Source: CAYLRF01 sp964385995 (lineage in GTDB: Bacteria > Bacillota > Clostridia > Lachnospirales > Lachnospiraceae). Taken from it: a DNA stretch of 23,063 bases. Of this stretch, positions 15,501-23,063 are shown one piece after another (within the stretch, counting starts at the first letter, position 1; every line of letters begins with the position of its first letter). The DNA lies in the NCBI GenBank assembly GCA_964385995.1, contig CAYLRF010000026.1, positions 1 to 23,063 of the forward strand, read 5' to 3'. The position numbers and the translations under genes were made by a program. Below the pieces are notes generated by a model. It was given only the letters and a program-made list of their open reading frames with translations. It did no database searches and was not told the DNA's origin.

Positions 15501-16445
15501 CTAAATCTGCTTACTTATCATTTCAGAGAGGCTGTTTATGATCCTGTGCGCGGTCCCCCTCATGGTGACGCCCGCGGCTTTTTTGTGGCCTCCGCCCCCG
15601 AAAGCCGCCGCCACCAGGCTCACGTCCACTTTATCCGTCGAGCGAAGGCTTACCTTATACTCACTTTCGCCGCACTCATACATGAATATGGCGACTTCCA
15701 CTCCCTTAGTCGCGCGAAGCATACTTACTATGCCGTCAAGATCGCTTTCATTTATCATGTGCAGATCCATGACCTTTTTCGTGATATAGGAAACGATGCA
15801 TTTTCCGTCCATGAAAAGAAAACTCTCAAGAAGAGCTCTTCCCGTGATCTGATTCTGCGCGTACGTTTTTTCGGTGAAAGTGCGTTCGATAAGCATATTC
15901 GCGGGCACGCCCCGTCTCATCAAATCCGCCGCGATTTCCAACGTCCGAGGCGTGGCACATGAATACTGAAAAACTCCCGTGTCGTGTATGATCCCCAGAT
16001 ACAGGCAGATGGCGGTGTTTTCGGATATCTTTTCGCCGTCCATAAGCTGATACAAAAGTTCCGATGTGGAGCTTACGTCGGCGCGAATCTCATTTATGTC
16101 GGCGTAACCTCCGTTGCTTATGTGATGATCGATACATACCGTTTTTACCGCTTCGTCAAATATCGGTTCGGAAAATCCCAGTCTTTTTTTATCCGCGGCG
16201 TCAAGAGCGAAAAACACATCGTACCTCGCGCCCGTCTTTGCCTCATGTCTTATAACATCGGCGTACGGCACGATATCCTTAAAACACTCCGGAATTTTAT
16301 CAAGATAGACATCCGCGGCGATCCCGGGATAATTGTCCTTTATGTAACTGTAAAGTCCCAGACAGGCGCCGACGCAGTCGCCGTCCGGTCTTACGTGACC
16401 CGCGACGGCGACGCTTTTTACGCCCGCCAAAATCTCATCCGGCAA
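15501..16445 (-). CDS. nrnA: DHH-family bifunctional oligoribonuclease/pAp phosphatase NrnA
   Basis: 314-aa DHH-DHHA1 phosphoesterase. Motifs: GHVRPDGDCVGACLGL (metal-binding Asp pair), FALDAADKKRLG, CIDHHIS (the DHH), IIHDTGVFQYS, and the C-terminal DHHA1 loop GGGGHKKAAG. The family degrades short RNAs 2-5 nt long and, in Bacillus, dephosphorylates 3'-phosphoadenosine 5'-phosphate. The start codon is TTG at 16445, with AAGGA ten nt upstream overlapping the rbfA stop; no in-frame ATG gives a better start. Its place between rbfA and truB is standard in Bacillota. Confidence 0.93.
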   Translation of the reverse strand: MPDEILAGVKSVAVAGHVRPDGDCVGACLGLYSYIKDNYPGIAADVYLDKIPECFKDIVPYADVIRHEAKTGARYDVFFALDAADKKRLGFSEPIFDEAVKTVCIDHHISNGGYADINEIRADVSSTSELLYQLMDGEKISENTAICLYLGIIHDTGVFQYSCATPRTLEIAADLMRRGVPANMLIERTFTEKTYAQNQITGRALLESFLFMDGKCIVSYITKKVMDLHMINESDLDGIVSMLRATKGVEVAIFMYECGESEYKVSLRSTDKVDVSLVAAAFGGGGHKKAAGVTMRGTAHRIINSLSEMISKQI

Positions 16446-16452
16446 CCTTATG

Positions 16453-16809
16453 TCATCCTTCCCCGACTATACTGTCGATCTTTTTTGACATCTCGACTCC
16501 GTAGGCTATGGAATCATCCCCGATAAAGATGATCTCGGGAGTAAGCCTCATGTTAAGCGATCTGGCAAGCTCGCTTCTTATGTATCCCTCCGCGCGTTTA
16601 AGGGCAAGTACCGTATCATCTCTCATCTTCTCATCGCCCAGGACGCTTATATATGCCTTGCAGGTCTTCAGGTCAGGAGCCACCTTCACCGATGTCACGG
16701 ATGTCATGGGAGCCACCCTCGGGTCTTTCACGCCGGTGGATATTATCCTTGAAAGTTCCTTTTGCACGGCGCCGTTTATTTTTATGTTTTTAATGCTGTT
16801 TTTTCTCAA
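16453..16809 (-). CDS. rbfA: 30S ribosome-binding factor A
   Basis: 118-aa KH-like ribosome maturation factor that acts on the 5' end of 16S rRNA late in 30S assembly and in cold adaptation. Typical segments: INGAVQKELSRIISTGVKDPRV, VAPDLKTCKAYISVLGDE, and the C-terminal LNMRLTPEIIFIGDDSI (family LRxTPELxFxxDxS). It starts with TTG at 16809; AGGA lies nine nt upstream. The gap to the infB stop is 11 nt and the next gene, nrnA, starts seven nt after its stop, so it is tightly packed in the operon. Confidence 0.95.
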   Translation of the reverse strand: MRKNSIKNIKINGAVQKELSRIISTGVKDPRVAPMTSVTSVKVAPDLKTCKAYISVLGDEKMRDDTVLALKRAEGYIRSELARSLNMRLTPEIIFIGDDSIAYGVEMSKKIDSIVGEG

Positions 16810-16820
16810 ACCTGACCGTC

Positions 16821-19800
16821 CTATCTCGGAACCTCGACCATCCTGTAAGCTTCTATCTCGTCGTTTTCCGTTATGTCGTTGAAATTATCGAACACGATGC
16901 CGCACTCAAAGCCGGTCTTCACTTCCTTCACGTCGTCCTTAAATCTCTTAAGCGACGATAAATCCCCGTCGTAAATCACCTCGCCGTCTCTTGTTATCCT
17001 CGCCCTGCACCCGCGCTCAATGACGCCGTCAAGCACATACGAGCCCGCGATGGCTCCCACTCCGGAAGCCTTAAAGATCTGACGTATCTCGGCGTGTCCC
17101 AGTATCTTCTCCTCGTAAACGGGATCAAGCATACCCTTCATGGCGGCTTCGACGTCGTCTATGGCGTTGTAAATGACGTCATACAGCCGGATATCGACGT
17201 TCTCATTGTCCGCGGTATCTTTCGCGGCGGCGTCGGGACGCACGTTAAATCCGATGATGACGGCTCCCGAGGCGGCGGCGAGCGTTACATCCGACTCGTT
17301 TATCGCGCCTACTCCCCCGTGGATCACCTTCACGACCACCTCGTCATTCGAAAGCTTTGTAAGGCTTTGTCTCAAGGCCTCCACGGAGCCCTGCACGTCC
17401 GCTTTCACGATGATGTTAAGCTCTTTTAAATTCCCGTTTTGTATCTGTGTGAAGAGATCGTCAAGCGACATCCTTGACTTCGTCTCGTCGATGAGCTTTG
17501 CCTTGTTTTGTGAGATAAATGTCTCCGCGAAGCTTCTCGCGTCCTTCTCGTTTGCGCATCCCACGAAAATCTCTCCCGCGTTCGGAACGCTTGCGAGGCC
17601 CAGGATCTCGACCGGGGTAGAGGGGCCTGCCTCATCAAGGCGCTCTCCTTTATCGTCCATCATGGCTCTTACCTTCCCGAAGGTCGGGCCGACCGCCACG
17701 ATGTCGCCCACGTGAAGCGTCCCTTTTTGCACGAGCACCGTCGCCACAGGGCCCTTACCCTTATCAAGTTTTGCCTCTATGACAATGCCCCTCGCGCGTC
17801 TGTTCGGATTCGCCTTAAGCTCCAGCACATCCGCCGTAAGAAGGATCATTTCCATGAGGTTTGTAAGACCTTCGCCGGTCTTCGCGGACACGGGAACCAT
17901 CACAGTGCTGCCGCCCCAGTCCTCGGAGACAAGCTCGTACTCAGTAAGTTCCTGCTTGACTTTATCGGGATTCGCGTTCGGCTTATCGATCTTGTTTATG
18001 GCGACTATGATCTCCACTCCCGCGGCCTTGGCGTGATTTATAGCCTCCACGGTCTGCGGCATCACTCCGTCGTCCGCCGCCACCACGAGTATCGCTATGT
18101 CCGTGGAATTCGCGCCTCTCATGCGCATGGCGGTAAAAGCTTCATGTCCCGGCGTATCAAGAAAAGTAATGCTCTCGCCGTTTATTTTCGCCACGTAAGC
18201 TCCTATGTGCTGGGTAATGCCTCCGGCCTCGCCCTTTGTCACGCTTGTGTTTCTGATGGCGTCAAGAAGCGACGTCTTGCCGTGATCGACATGCCCCATC
18301 ACGCAGACCACAGGCGGGCGCTTTACCATGGCGGAAGCGTCTTCCTCCTCTTCCCTTAAGAGCTCCTCAATCACGTCTACCGTCTGCTCTTTTTCGCAGA
18401 GTACCTCGAACTCGAGTGCGATCTCCTCCGCCGTTTCATAGTCTATCTCCTGATTGACGGTAAGAGTCTTTCCCTGCAGGAAAAGCTTCTTTACTATAAC
18501 CGACGGCTGCAGTTTCATGTGATCCGCAAGTTCTCTGACGGTAAGCGTCTCCGGGATGGTGATCACCTTGATCTTTTCTTCTTCTTTTTCGGGCTGCTTT
18601 TCCTGTGAGCGCGACTTAATGGGAACTGATTTGAGATTCTTCCTGTTTCTGGGCCCTAGCTCGTCCCTTTCGGTGTTCCCGTAATCTCTGCCGCGCTTTT
18701 TGTAATTATCTCTCCCCTGTTGCTTTCTGCCGGCCTTTTGTTCCGGACCCATGCCGTCGCCCGCGGGCAAACCTGCGCGGCCCGTGCGGCGATCGCCTCG
18801 CTGCGCACCGGAACGGGCGCCCGGTGCGATACCGCTAAAACCCGCGTCGTCGCGCCGTATGCCTCCCGGGCGACGAAATGAAGATGCACCGTCCCTGTAT
18901 GCGCCCTGACCGCCCGAAAAGCCTCCCGCAGAGCCTCTCATGCCCTGACCGCCTCTCACGCCCTGGCCCGGTCTGAATGTACCCTGACCGCTGTGATAAC
19001 CGTCCGGATATCTGCTGCTTTGCCTCATATTCTGCCCGTCGCGGCGAATGCCCCTGCCTCCGGGTATGACACTTTCGAGGCTGTTTAGTTTCCCCACTAT
19101 CTTCGGAGAGACGGTGGGCTTTTTCGGCGCTTGCGCAGGAGCTGTCTCATCCGTTCCCCCGACGGGACTTTGGACGGTGTCTTTTAAATCTTTTAAATCT
19201 TCCCGCGAATACTCTTCTCCGGCCCGGGCGGCGCCCGCTTCTTTGCCTGATACGCCCGCCATGTTATCCGAACTTACGTCCGCGTTTGGTCCGCCATCTA
19301 AGGAACCGCCGACGGTTCCCGCGGCCGCGTCAGTACGGTTCGCGCCTGAGACATGAGCCGCGTTATCCGCTCCCTCCCGCACGGCGCTACCCGCGTCAAT
19401 CGCATCGCTTACGGCATTTACACCTTCCGCGATGTTTTCTAACGCCGTGCCTTCGGCGCTTCCCGCGATGATTTTTTCATCCCTTACATCGGGCTGTTCC
19501 TTCGCGTTCCCGGCGGCACCCTTTGACGCGTTCCCGGCAGCCTCGTGTGCCGCGAGGGGCTCACCTGTCATGACGCGTTCTTTTGTTTCGCCGTCTCCTC
19601 TACCGGTATCCGCGTTTCTTTGAACGTCGGGGCGTCTGATTCCCGCGGGAGTACGCATACCCGAAGGCGGCATCGGCCCCGTTGGCCCGTTCGGACGCGG
19701 TGTCGGTCCCATCGGCCCGTTCGGACGCGGTGTCGGTCCCATCGGCCCGTTCGGACGCGTTCCCGGGCGCCGCGGGCCGTAACCTGAAGTGAACGACACT

Positions 19801-20503
19801 CTGCCTGATGCCGGTCCGNNNNNNNNNNNNNNNNNNNNNNNNNNNNNNNNNNNNNNNNNNNNNNNNNNNNNNNNNNNNNNNNNNNNNNNNNNNNNNNNNN
19901 NNNNNNNNNNNNNNNNNNCGGGCGCCGCGGGCCGTAACCTGAAGTGAACGACACTCTGCCTGATGCCGGTCCGCGGCCGTCCTGCTCGCGTCTTCGCATG
20001 TCGCCTCTTCCCGCCATTGTCCCCCTTTGAGAGTTCTGCGGATGGAAAGAGTATATGATATTTTTCTTCTTTTGCGGCTGAGGCGCGGCCGCCTTCGCTT
20101 CAGATACGTCCGCCTTGCGGGGCTTATCCTCGCGCGGCGCGGGCGTCTCCTGCTCAGGCGCCCCAGCTTCCCTTGCGGCGGATTCTACCCCGTCCTTCTC
20201 TGTCCTATCTTCTTCGGCGGAGGTCGCTTTTGCCTCCCTTACCTTGGCTTCCTTCGCGGAGGATGTTTTAGCCGCGGTTTTTTTCTCCTTCGCGTCCGGA
20301 CCTTCCGCCTTACCTTCACCCGAGGCCTTTGACGTCTTTTCAAGCTCCTTCGCCGAAGTTTTGAAATATTCCCTTACAAGCCGCGCGTTCTCTTCGTTCA
20401 CGGAGCTCATGTGGTTCTTTACTTCTATATTCTTCCCGGTCAGAAATCCGATGACTTCCTTTGATTCCCTTCCTATCTCCTTCGCTAACTCGTGAACCCT
20501 CAT
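16821..20503 (-). CDS. infB: Translation initiation factor IF-2 (interrupted by an assembly gap)
   Basis: IF-2 GTPase, which brings fMet-tRNA to the 30S subunit and promotes subunit joining. Start ATG at 20503, IF2_N helix bundle (MRVHELAKEIGRESKEVIGFL), then a long low-complexity linker rich in A, E, G, R and P. A second IF2_N-like segment (TIPETLTVRELADHMKLQPS) precedes the GTPase domain: GHVDHGKT (G1), DTPGHEAF (G3), NKID (G4), SAK (G5). C-terminal beta-barrel and fMet-tRNA domains end at EVPR. The two halves read in different frames across 100 N. The 55 nt on each side of the N run are identical; dropping the N and one copy (155 nt) restores a single frame of 1175 codons, with G1 near residue 685. 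So the gene is probably intact in the organism. The linker carries ten-residue GPTPRPNGPM repeats. The start lies 8 nt past the ylxQ stop. Confidence 0.95.
19678..19767. repeat. infB: Three 30-bp tandem repeats in the IF-2 linker
   Basis: Three 30-bp units (19678-19707, 19708-19737, 19738-19767) encode GPTPRPNGPM-type decapeptides. Units 1 and 2 differ at a few bases; unit 3 ends differently and runs into the duplicated 55-nt block. Such arrays change copy number easily and break assemblies, which fits the adjacent gap. Confidence 0.85.
19764..19973. other. Scaffold gap of 100 N flanked by identical 55-nt copies
   Basis: Positions 19819-19918 are N. The 55 nt before it (19764-19818) and the 55 nt after it (19919-19973) are identical. 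An exact 55-nt overlap at contig ends is what a de Bruijn assembler with k=55 leaves behind. The N run is therefore probably not real missing sequence, though lost repeat copies cannot be excluded. Confidence 0.9.
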
Positions 20504-20512
20504 TTCCCCCGT

Positions 20513-20848
20513 TTACCTCCTTAAAAGAGCGGCGCCGCCGTCTTTATCATTCATACATTTTTTTATCCCGTCGGCAAGACCCGCGTCAGTCACGGCCAGG
20601 CATACCGAATATTCGCTTCCCATGGCGTTTCCCAGGGCCTTCCCCTCACCGTAAATCATGTGAGGCACTTTAAAATGTTTGCAAAGCCCGCTAAGTTTCT
20701 TTTTCGTGTTTTCGGAAGCGTCCCCGGAAATGACGACAAGGAAAGCATTGCCGCGCCTTATCTCTTTTTCCACGCAAAACGCTCCTCCCGCGGCCTTACC
20801 CGCTCTCTTTGCGATACCGACCAGAGACATCACCTTATCCTGTCTCAA
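20513..20848 (-). CDS. ylxQ: L7Ae-family ribosomal-like protein YlxQ
   Basis: 111-aa L7Ae/L30e-fold RNA-binding protein, found between ylxR and infB in most Bacillota. VMSLVGIAKRAGKAAGG, VISGDASENTKKKLSGLC (the DAS-NT K-turn-binding strand and helix) and VCLAVTDAGLADGIKKC match the family. The TTG at 20848 overlaps the ylxR stop as TTGA, as in coupled genes, and gives the usual number of residues before the LVGIA motif; ATG at 20830 with AGGA seven nt upstream is a plausible alternative. It presumably binds K-turn RNA in the translation apparatus; its exact target is not settled. Confidence 0.92.
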   Translation of the reverse strand: MRQDKVMSLVGIAKRAGKAAGGAFCVEKEIRRGNAFLVVISGDASENTKKKLSGLCKHFKVPHMIYGEGKALGNAMGSEYSVCLAVTDAGLADGIKKCMNDKDGGAALLRR

Positions 20849-21114
20849 GAGACCGTCATCTCCTCCTTAAGTTTCCTGTATACATCATTCGGGATCCGCC
20901 GCTTTAACGAACGCTCAAGACCCCGCGTCTCTTCGGCCTTTTTCAGGCATTCGGGTGACCTGCAGATATAGGCTCCGCGCCCGTTTTGCCTGCCTACGGC
21001 TCCCGCCTTAATCTCCCCCTCGGGAGTAAGAATCACTCTCAGCAGTTTATTTTTAGGCATCATCTTACCGCATCCGACGCAGCGGCGCAGGGGAATCTTT
21101 TTTTCTCCCGTCAT
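20845..21114 (-). CDS. ylxR: YlxR/RnpM, RNase P modulator family protein
   Basis: 89-aa nucleic-acid-binding protein (DUF448). Features are RRCVGCGKMMPKNKLLRV, with the Cys pair at the N-terminus, and the signature GRQNGRGAYICRSPECL; a basic C-terminal helix (RSLKRRIPNDVYRKLKEE) follows. In Bacillus the homologue has been reported to bind RNase P RNA (RnpM). Start ATG at 21114. It follows nusA and precedes ylxQ with a 4-nt overlap, the standard Bacillota order. Confidence 0.95.
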   Translation of the reverse strand: MTGEKKIPLRRCVGCGKMMPKNKLLRVILTPEGEIKAGAVGRQNGRGAYICRSPECLKKAEETRGLERSLKRRIPNDVYRKLKEEMTVS

Positions 21115-21216
21115 CTGTCCCTTTTTTGCCGCCTCTAAGCGACATCCTTCCTAAAACATCCCGGTATTTTCTAAAAGCCTCTCGTCATCGTGTCCGTCTC
21201 GGTCCGGGTAAAGTCT

Positions 21217-22446
21217 TCAGACGGGCCGGTCATTATACGCGCCGTCCGCGTCACCGTAGCCTGCCTGAGCCTGTTCGCCGCCGTAATTTTCCTCGTAAGG
21301 ACCTTCGTAAGCGCCCTCGTATCCGCCCTCATAGTTTTCGTCGTAGGCTCCCTCATACGTCTCTTCATAACCGTCCGCAAGCTCCATCCAGTTCTCGGGA
21401 AGCTCGCCTGACTCGATGGCCTGCGTCTCGCTCTTTATATCAATCTTATACCCCGTAAGTCTGGCGGCGAGTCTCGCGTTTTGTCCCTCGCGTCCGATCG
21501 CAAGCGAGAGCTGGTAATCGGGGACGATGACGCTTGCCATCTTATCATCCTGATCCGCGGCCACGGAGATGACCTTGGCCGGGCTTAAAGCATTTTCGAT
21601 GAGATACGCGGGATTATCGTCCCAGTTTATTATGTCTATTTTCTCTCCGCGAAGTTCATTCACCACCGCGTTTACCCTGGAACCGTTGATACCCACGCAG
21701 GCGCCTATCGGATCAACGTCGGGATCATTTGACCATACCGCCATCTTGGTACGGGATCCCGCCTCCCTGGAAATGCCTTTTATCTCCACTATGCCTTCGC
21801 GAATCTCCGATACCTCATCCTCGAAAAGGCGTCTCACAAGCTCGGGGTGAGTCCTTGATACGAGGATTCTGGGGCCACGCGGAGTGTTCTTCACCTCTAC
21901 CACATAGAGCTTTATCCTGTCACCCGGCTTTAACACTTCGCCTTTTACCTGCTCATTTACGGTGAGAAGCGCGTCGGCCCTGCCCATGTTCACGCTGATA
22001 TTTCCGTTTATATAGCGCTGCACGACGCCTGTCACTATGTCCTTTTCTTTTTCGAAATACCGGTCATAGACGACTTTTCTCTCCTCCTCGCGGATCTTTT
22101 GGAGTATGACGTTTTTCGCGTTCTGCGTGGCTATTCGCCCGAATGACTTCGACTGTATGGGGATCCGCACGGTATCGCCCACATTGCAGTTTGGATCTTT
22201 CTTTCTCGCCTCCGAAAGGCTTAGCTGCACGGCGGGATCGGTAACTTCCTCCACGACTTCTTTTTCCATGTAAAGACTGTAGTCGCACGCTTCGCGGTCC
22301 ATGATTACTTTTACGTTATCGGCCGTACCGAAATGATTCTTACACGCGCTCAGCAAAGACTCCTCAATGGCGTCCAAAAGGGCATCCTTGCTTATGTCTC
22401 TCTCCTTTTCAAGGATCGTCAAAGCCTCGAGCAACTCTGTGTTCAT
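21217..22446 (-). CDS. nusA: Transcription termination/antitermination factor NusA
   Basis: 409-aa NusA, which binds RNA polymerase and nascent RNA to modulate pausing, termination and antitermination. N-terminal RNAP-binding domain (1-~125, MNTELLEALTILEKERDISK), S1 domain (~135-200, IVTGVVQRYINGNISVNMG), and two KH domains (~230-345, with VGINGSRVNAVVNELRGEKID and AIGREGQNARLAARLTGYKI). As is usual in Bacillota it lacks the acidic repeats of E. coli NusA, but the last ~50 residues (360-404) form an unusual Tyr/Glu/Gly repeat tail. Start ATG has GGAGGAG upstream. It lies 35 nt after rimP. Confidence 0.97.
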   Translation of the reverse strand: MNTELLEALTILEKERDISKDALLDAIEESLLSACKNHFGTADNVKVIMDREACDYSLYMEKEVVEEVTDPAVQLSLSEARKKDPNCNVGDTVRIPIQSKSFGRIATQNAKNVILQKIREEERKVVYDRYFEKEKDIVTGVVQRYINGNISVNMGRADALLTVNEQVKGEVLKPGDRIKLYVVEVKNTPRGPRILVSRTHPELVRRLFEDEVSEIREGIVEIKGISREAGSRTKMAVWSNDPDVDPIGACVGINGSRVNAVVNELRGEKIDIINWDDNPAYLIENALSPAKVISVAADQDDKMASVIVPDYQLSLAIGREGQNARLAARLTGYKIDIKSETQAIESGELPENWMELADGYEETYEGAYDENYEGGYEGAYEGPYEENYGGEQAQAGYGDADGAYNDRPV

Positions 22447-22481
22447 CTTAATTTCTCCTCCCCAAATTAAACATCTTTATT

Positions 22482-22958
22482 TTAAAAATCAAAAGCCAGC
22501 CGCACCAGCGCCAGATCCTTGCGCGAAAGCGTAAGCAGGCCGCCTTCTTCGCGTCTTAAAGTCAGCGTATCTTTATCAAAGCTTTCCAAAATGCCGGTCA
22601 TTTCCTTCTTCCCGTCTATCGGGCGGTATGCTTTTATCTCTATCTTCTGACCGACGCTTCTCTTAAAATCATTTTCCTTCTTAAGAGGACGACCGAGTCC
22701 CGGTGAACTTACCTCCAGTATATAAGAATCGCTGATAAAATCCTCTTCGTCCAGCCTGTCCGAGAACGCGCGGCTGACATCCTCGCAGTCGTCTATGGTC
22801 ACCCCGCCGGGCTTGTCGATATAAGCTCTAAGGTAACGTTCCTGCGCCTCCTTTACGTACTCGATGTCGACAAGTTCGATGTTCCTTCCCCTAACTATCG
22901 GCAGCAAAAGCTCCCTCGACTTTTCCTCGTATAAGGCTCTGTCACCGTTATCCCGCAA
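22482..22958 (-). CDS. rimP: Ribosome maturation factor RimP
   Basis: RimP, needed for 30S assembly. Conserved parts: IELVDIEYVKEAQERYLRAYIDKPGGVTIDDC, VSSPGLGRPLKKENDF (the diagnostic EVSSPGxxRPL) and an SH3-like C-terminus ending VRLAFDF. I take TTG at 22958, with GGGGG eight nt upstream, giving 158 aa, the normal length. The frame stays open to a GTG at 23048, which would add 30 Arg- and Gly-rich residues that homologues lack; this longer form cannot be excluded, and any upstream gene lies outside the window. First gene in view of the rimP-ribF operon; its promoter is not in the window. Confidence 0.9.
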   Translation of the reverse strand: MRDNGDRALYEEKSRELLLPIVRGRNIELVDIEYVKEAQERYLRAYIDKPGGVTIDDCEDVSRAFSDRLDEEDFISDSYILEVSSPGLGRPLKKENDFKRSVGQKIEIKAYRPIDGKKEMTGILESFDKDTLTLRREEGGLLTLSRKDLALVRLAFDF

Positions 22959-23063
22959 ATCGCTTACCCCCGTCCTGCGCGCTTCCACGCGGACATATAT
23001 GTTTCCCCGCGTATCGCCTCGCCTGTCCCCGTCACCCGCCTTGCGCACTATCAGGCGGGCATA

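Noticed and set aside
19568..19799. infB as two separate genes or a pseudogene
   Set aside because: The frame break falls exactly at the N gap with a 55-nt duplicated flank; collapsing it restores one frame.
22959..23048. N-terminal extension of RimP from GTG at 23048
   Set aside because: The extra 30 residues are Arg/Gly-rich and unlike the family, while TTG at 22958 gives the usual length and has a G-rich ribosome binding site. Kept as an alternative only.

Overview
All recognisable genes lie on the minus strand, so the biological order runs from high to low coordinates. The window most likely comes from a Bacillota (Firmicutes, Clostridia; Lachnospiraceae-like) genome. The main evidence is the order rimP-nusA-ylxR-ylxQ-infB-rbfA-nrnA-truB-ribF, the presence of ylxR and ylxQ, strong purine-rich ribosome binding sites and sigma-A-type promoters. 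Genus cannot be read from the sequence. An exact 55-nt duplication around a 100-N gap inside infB suggests a short-read, probably metagenomic, assembly.

Region 1 (about 23060 to 13690) is the translation and transcription housekeeping operon: rimP, nusA, ylxR (rnpM), ylxQ, infB, rbfA, nrnA, truB and ribF. It covers 30S maturation, transcription elongation and termination, initiation, nanoRNA turnover, tRNA pseudouridylation and FAD synthesis. Spacing is tight, apart from a 221-nt gap before ribF, and many start codons are TTG. ribF is unusual: it carries only the FMN adenylyltransferase half, and the riboflavin kinase half is missing.

Region 2 (13683 to 9221) is a separate four-gene block with its own strong promoter. 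An 11-bp perfect palindrome sits at the predicted start of transcription. The genes are an uncharacterised 324-aa protein, an RfaE/HldE-like PfkB kinase, a HAD phosphatase and a ROK-family repressor. I infer a self-regulated sugar or sugar-phosphate system in which the ROK protein may bind the palindrome. In many Bacillota ribF is followed directly by rpsO, so this block looks like an insertion into a conserved locus.

Region 3 (9220 to 8543) holds a long inverted repeat, a textbook promoter, a structured leader that may be an S15 autoregulatory site, rpsO, and a clear intrinsic terminator.

Region 4 (8458 to 9) is a probable operon: lysA (diaminopimelate decarboxylase), an L-fucose/L-arabinose-type isomerase, xylulokinase, then three tightly packed genes (HMGL/DRE-TIM aldolase-like, acetolactate synthase-like ThDP enzyme, NAD-dependent epimerase/dehydratase). 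It ends at a GC-rich hairpin with a T tract. The isomerase and kinase form a pentose or deoxyhexose catabolic pair. The last three genes resemble sets seen in polysaccharide or modified-sugar biosynthesis, but their product cannot be deduced here. No tRNA, rRNA, CRISPR array, transposase or phage gene was seen.
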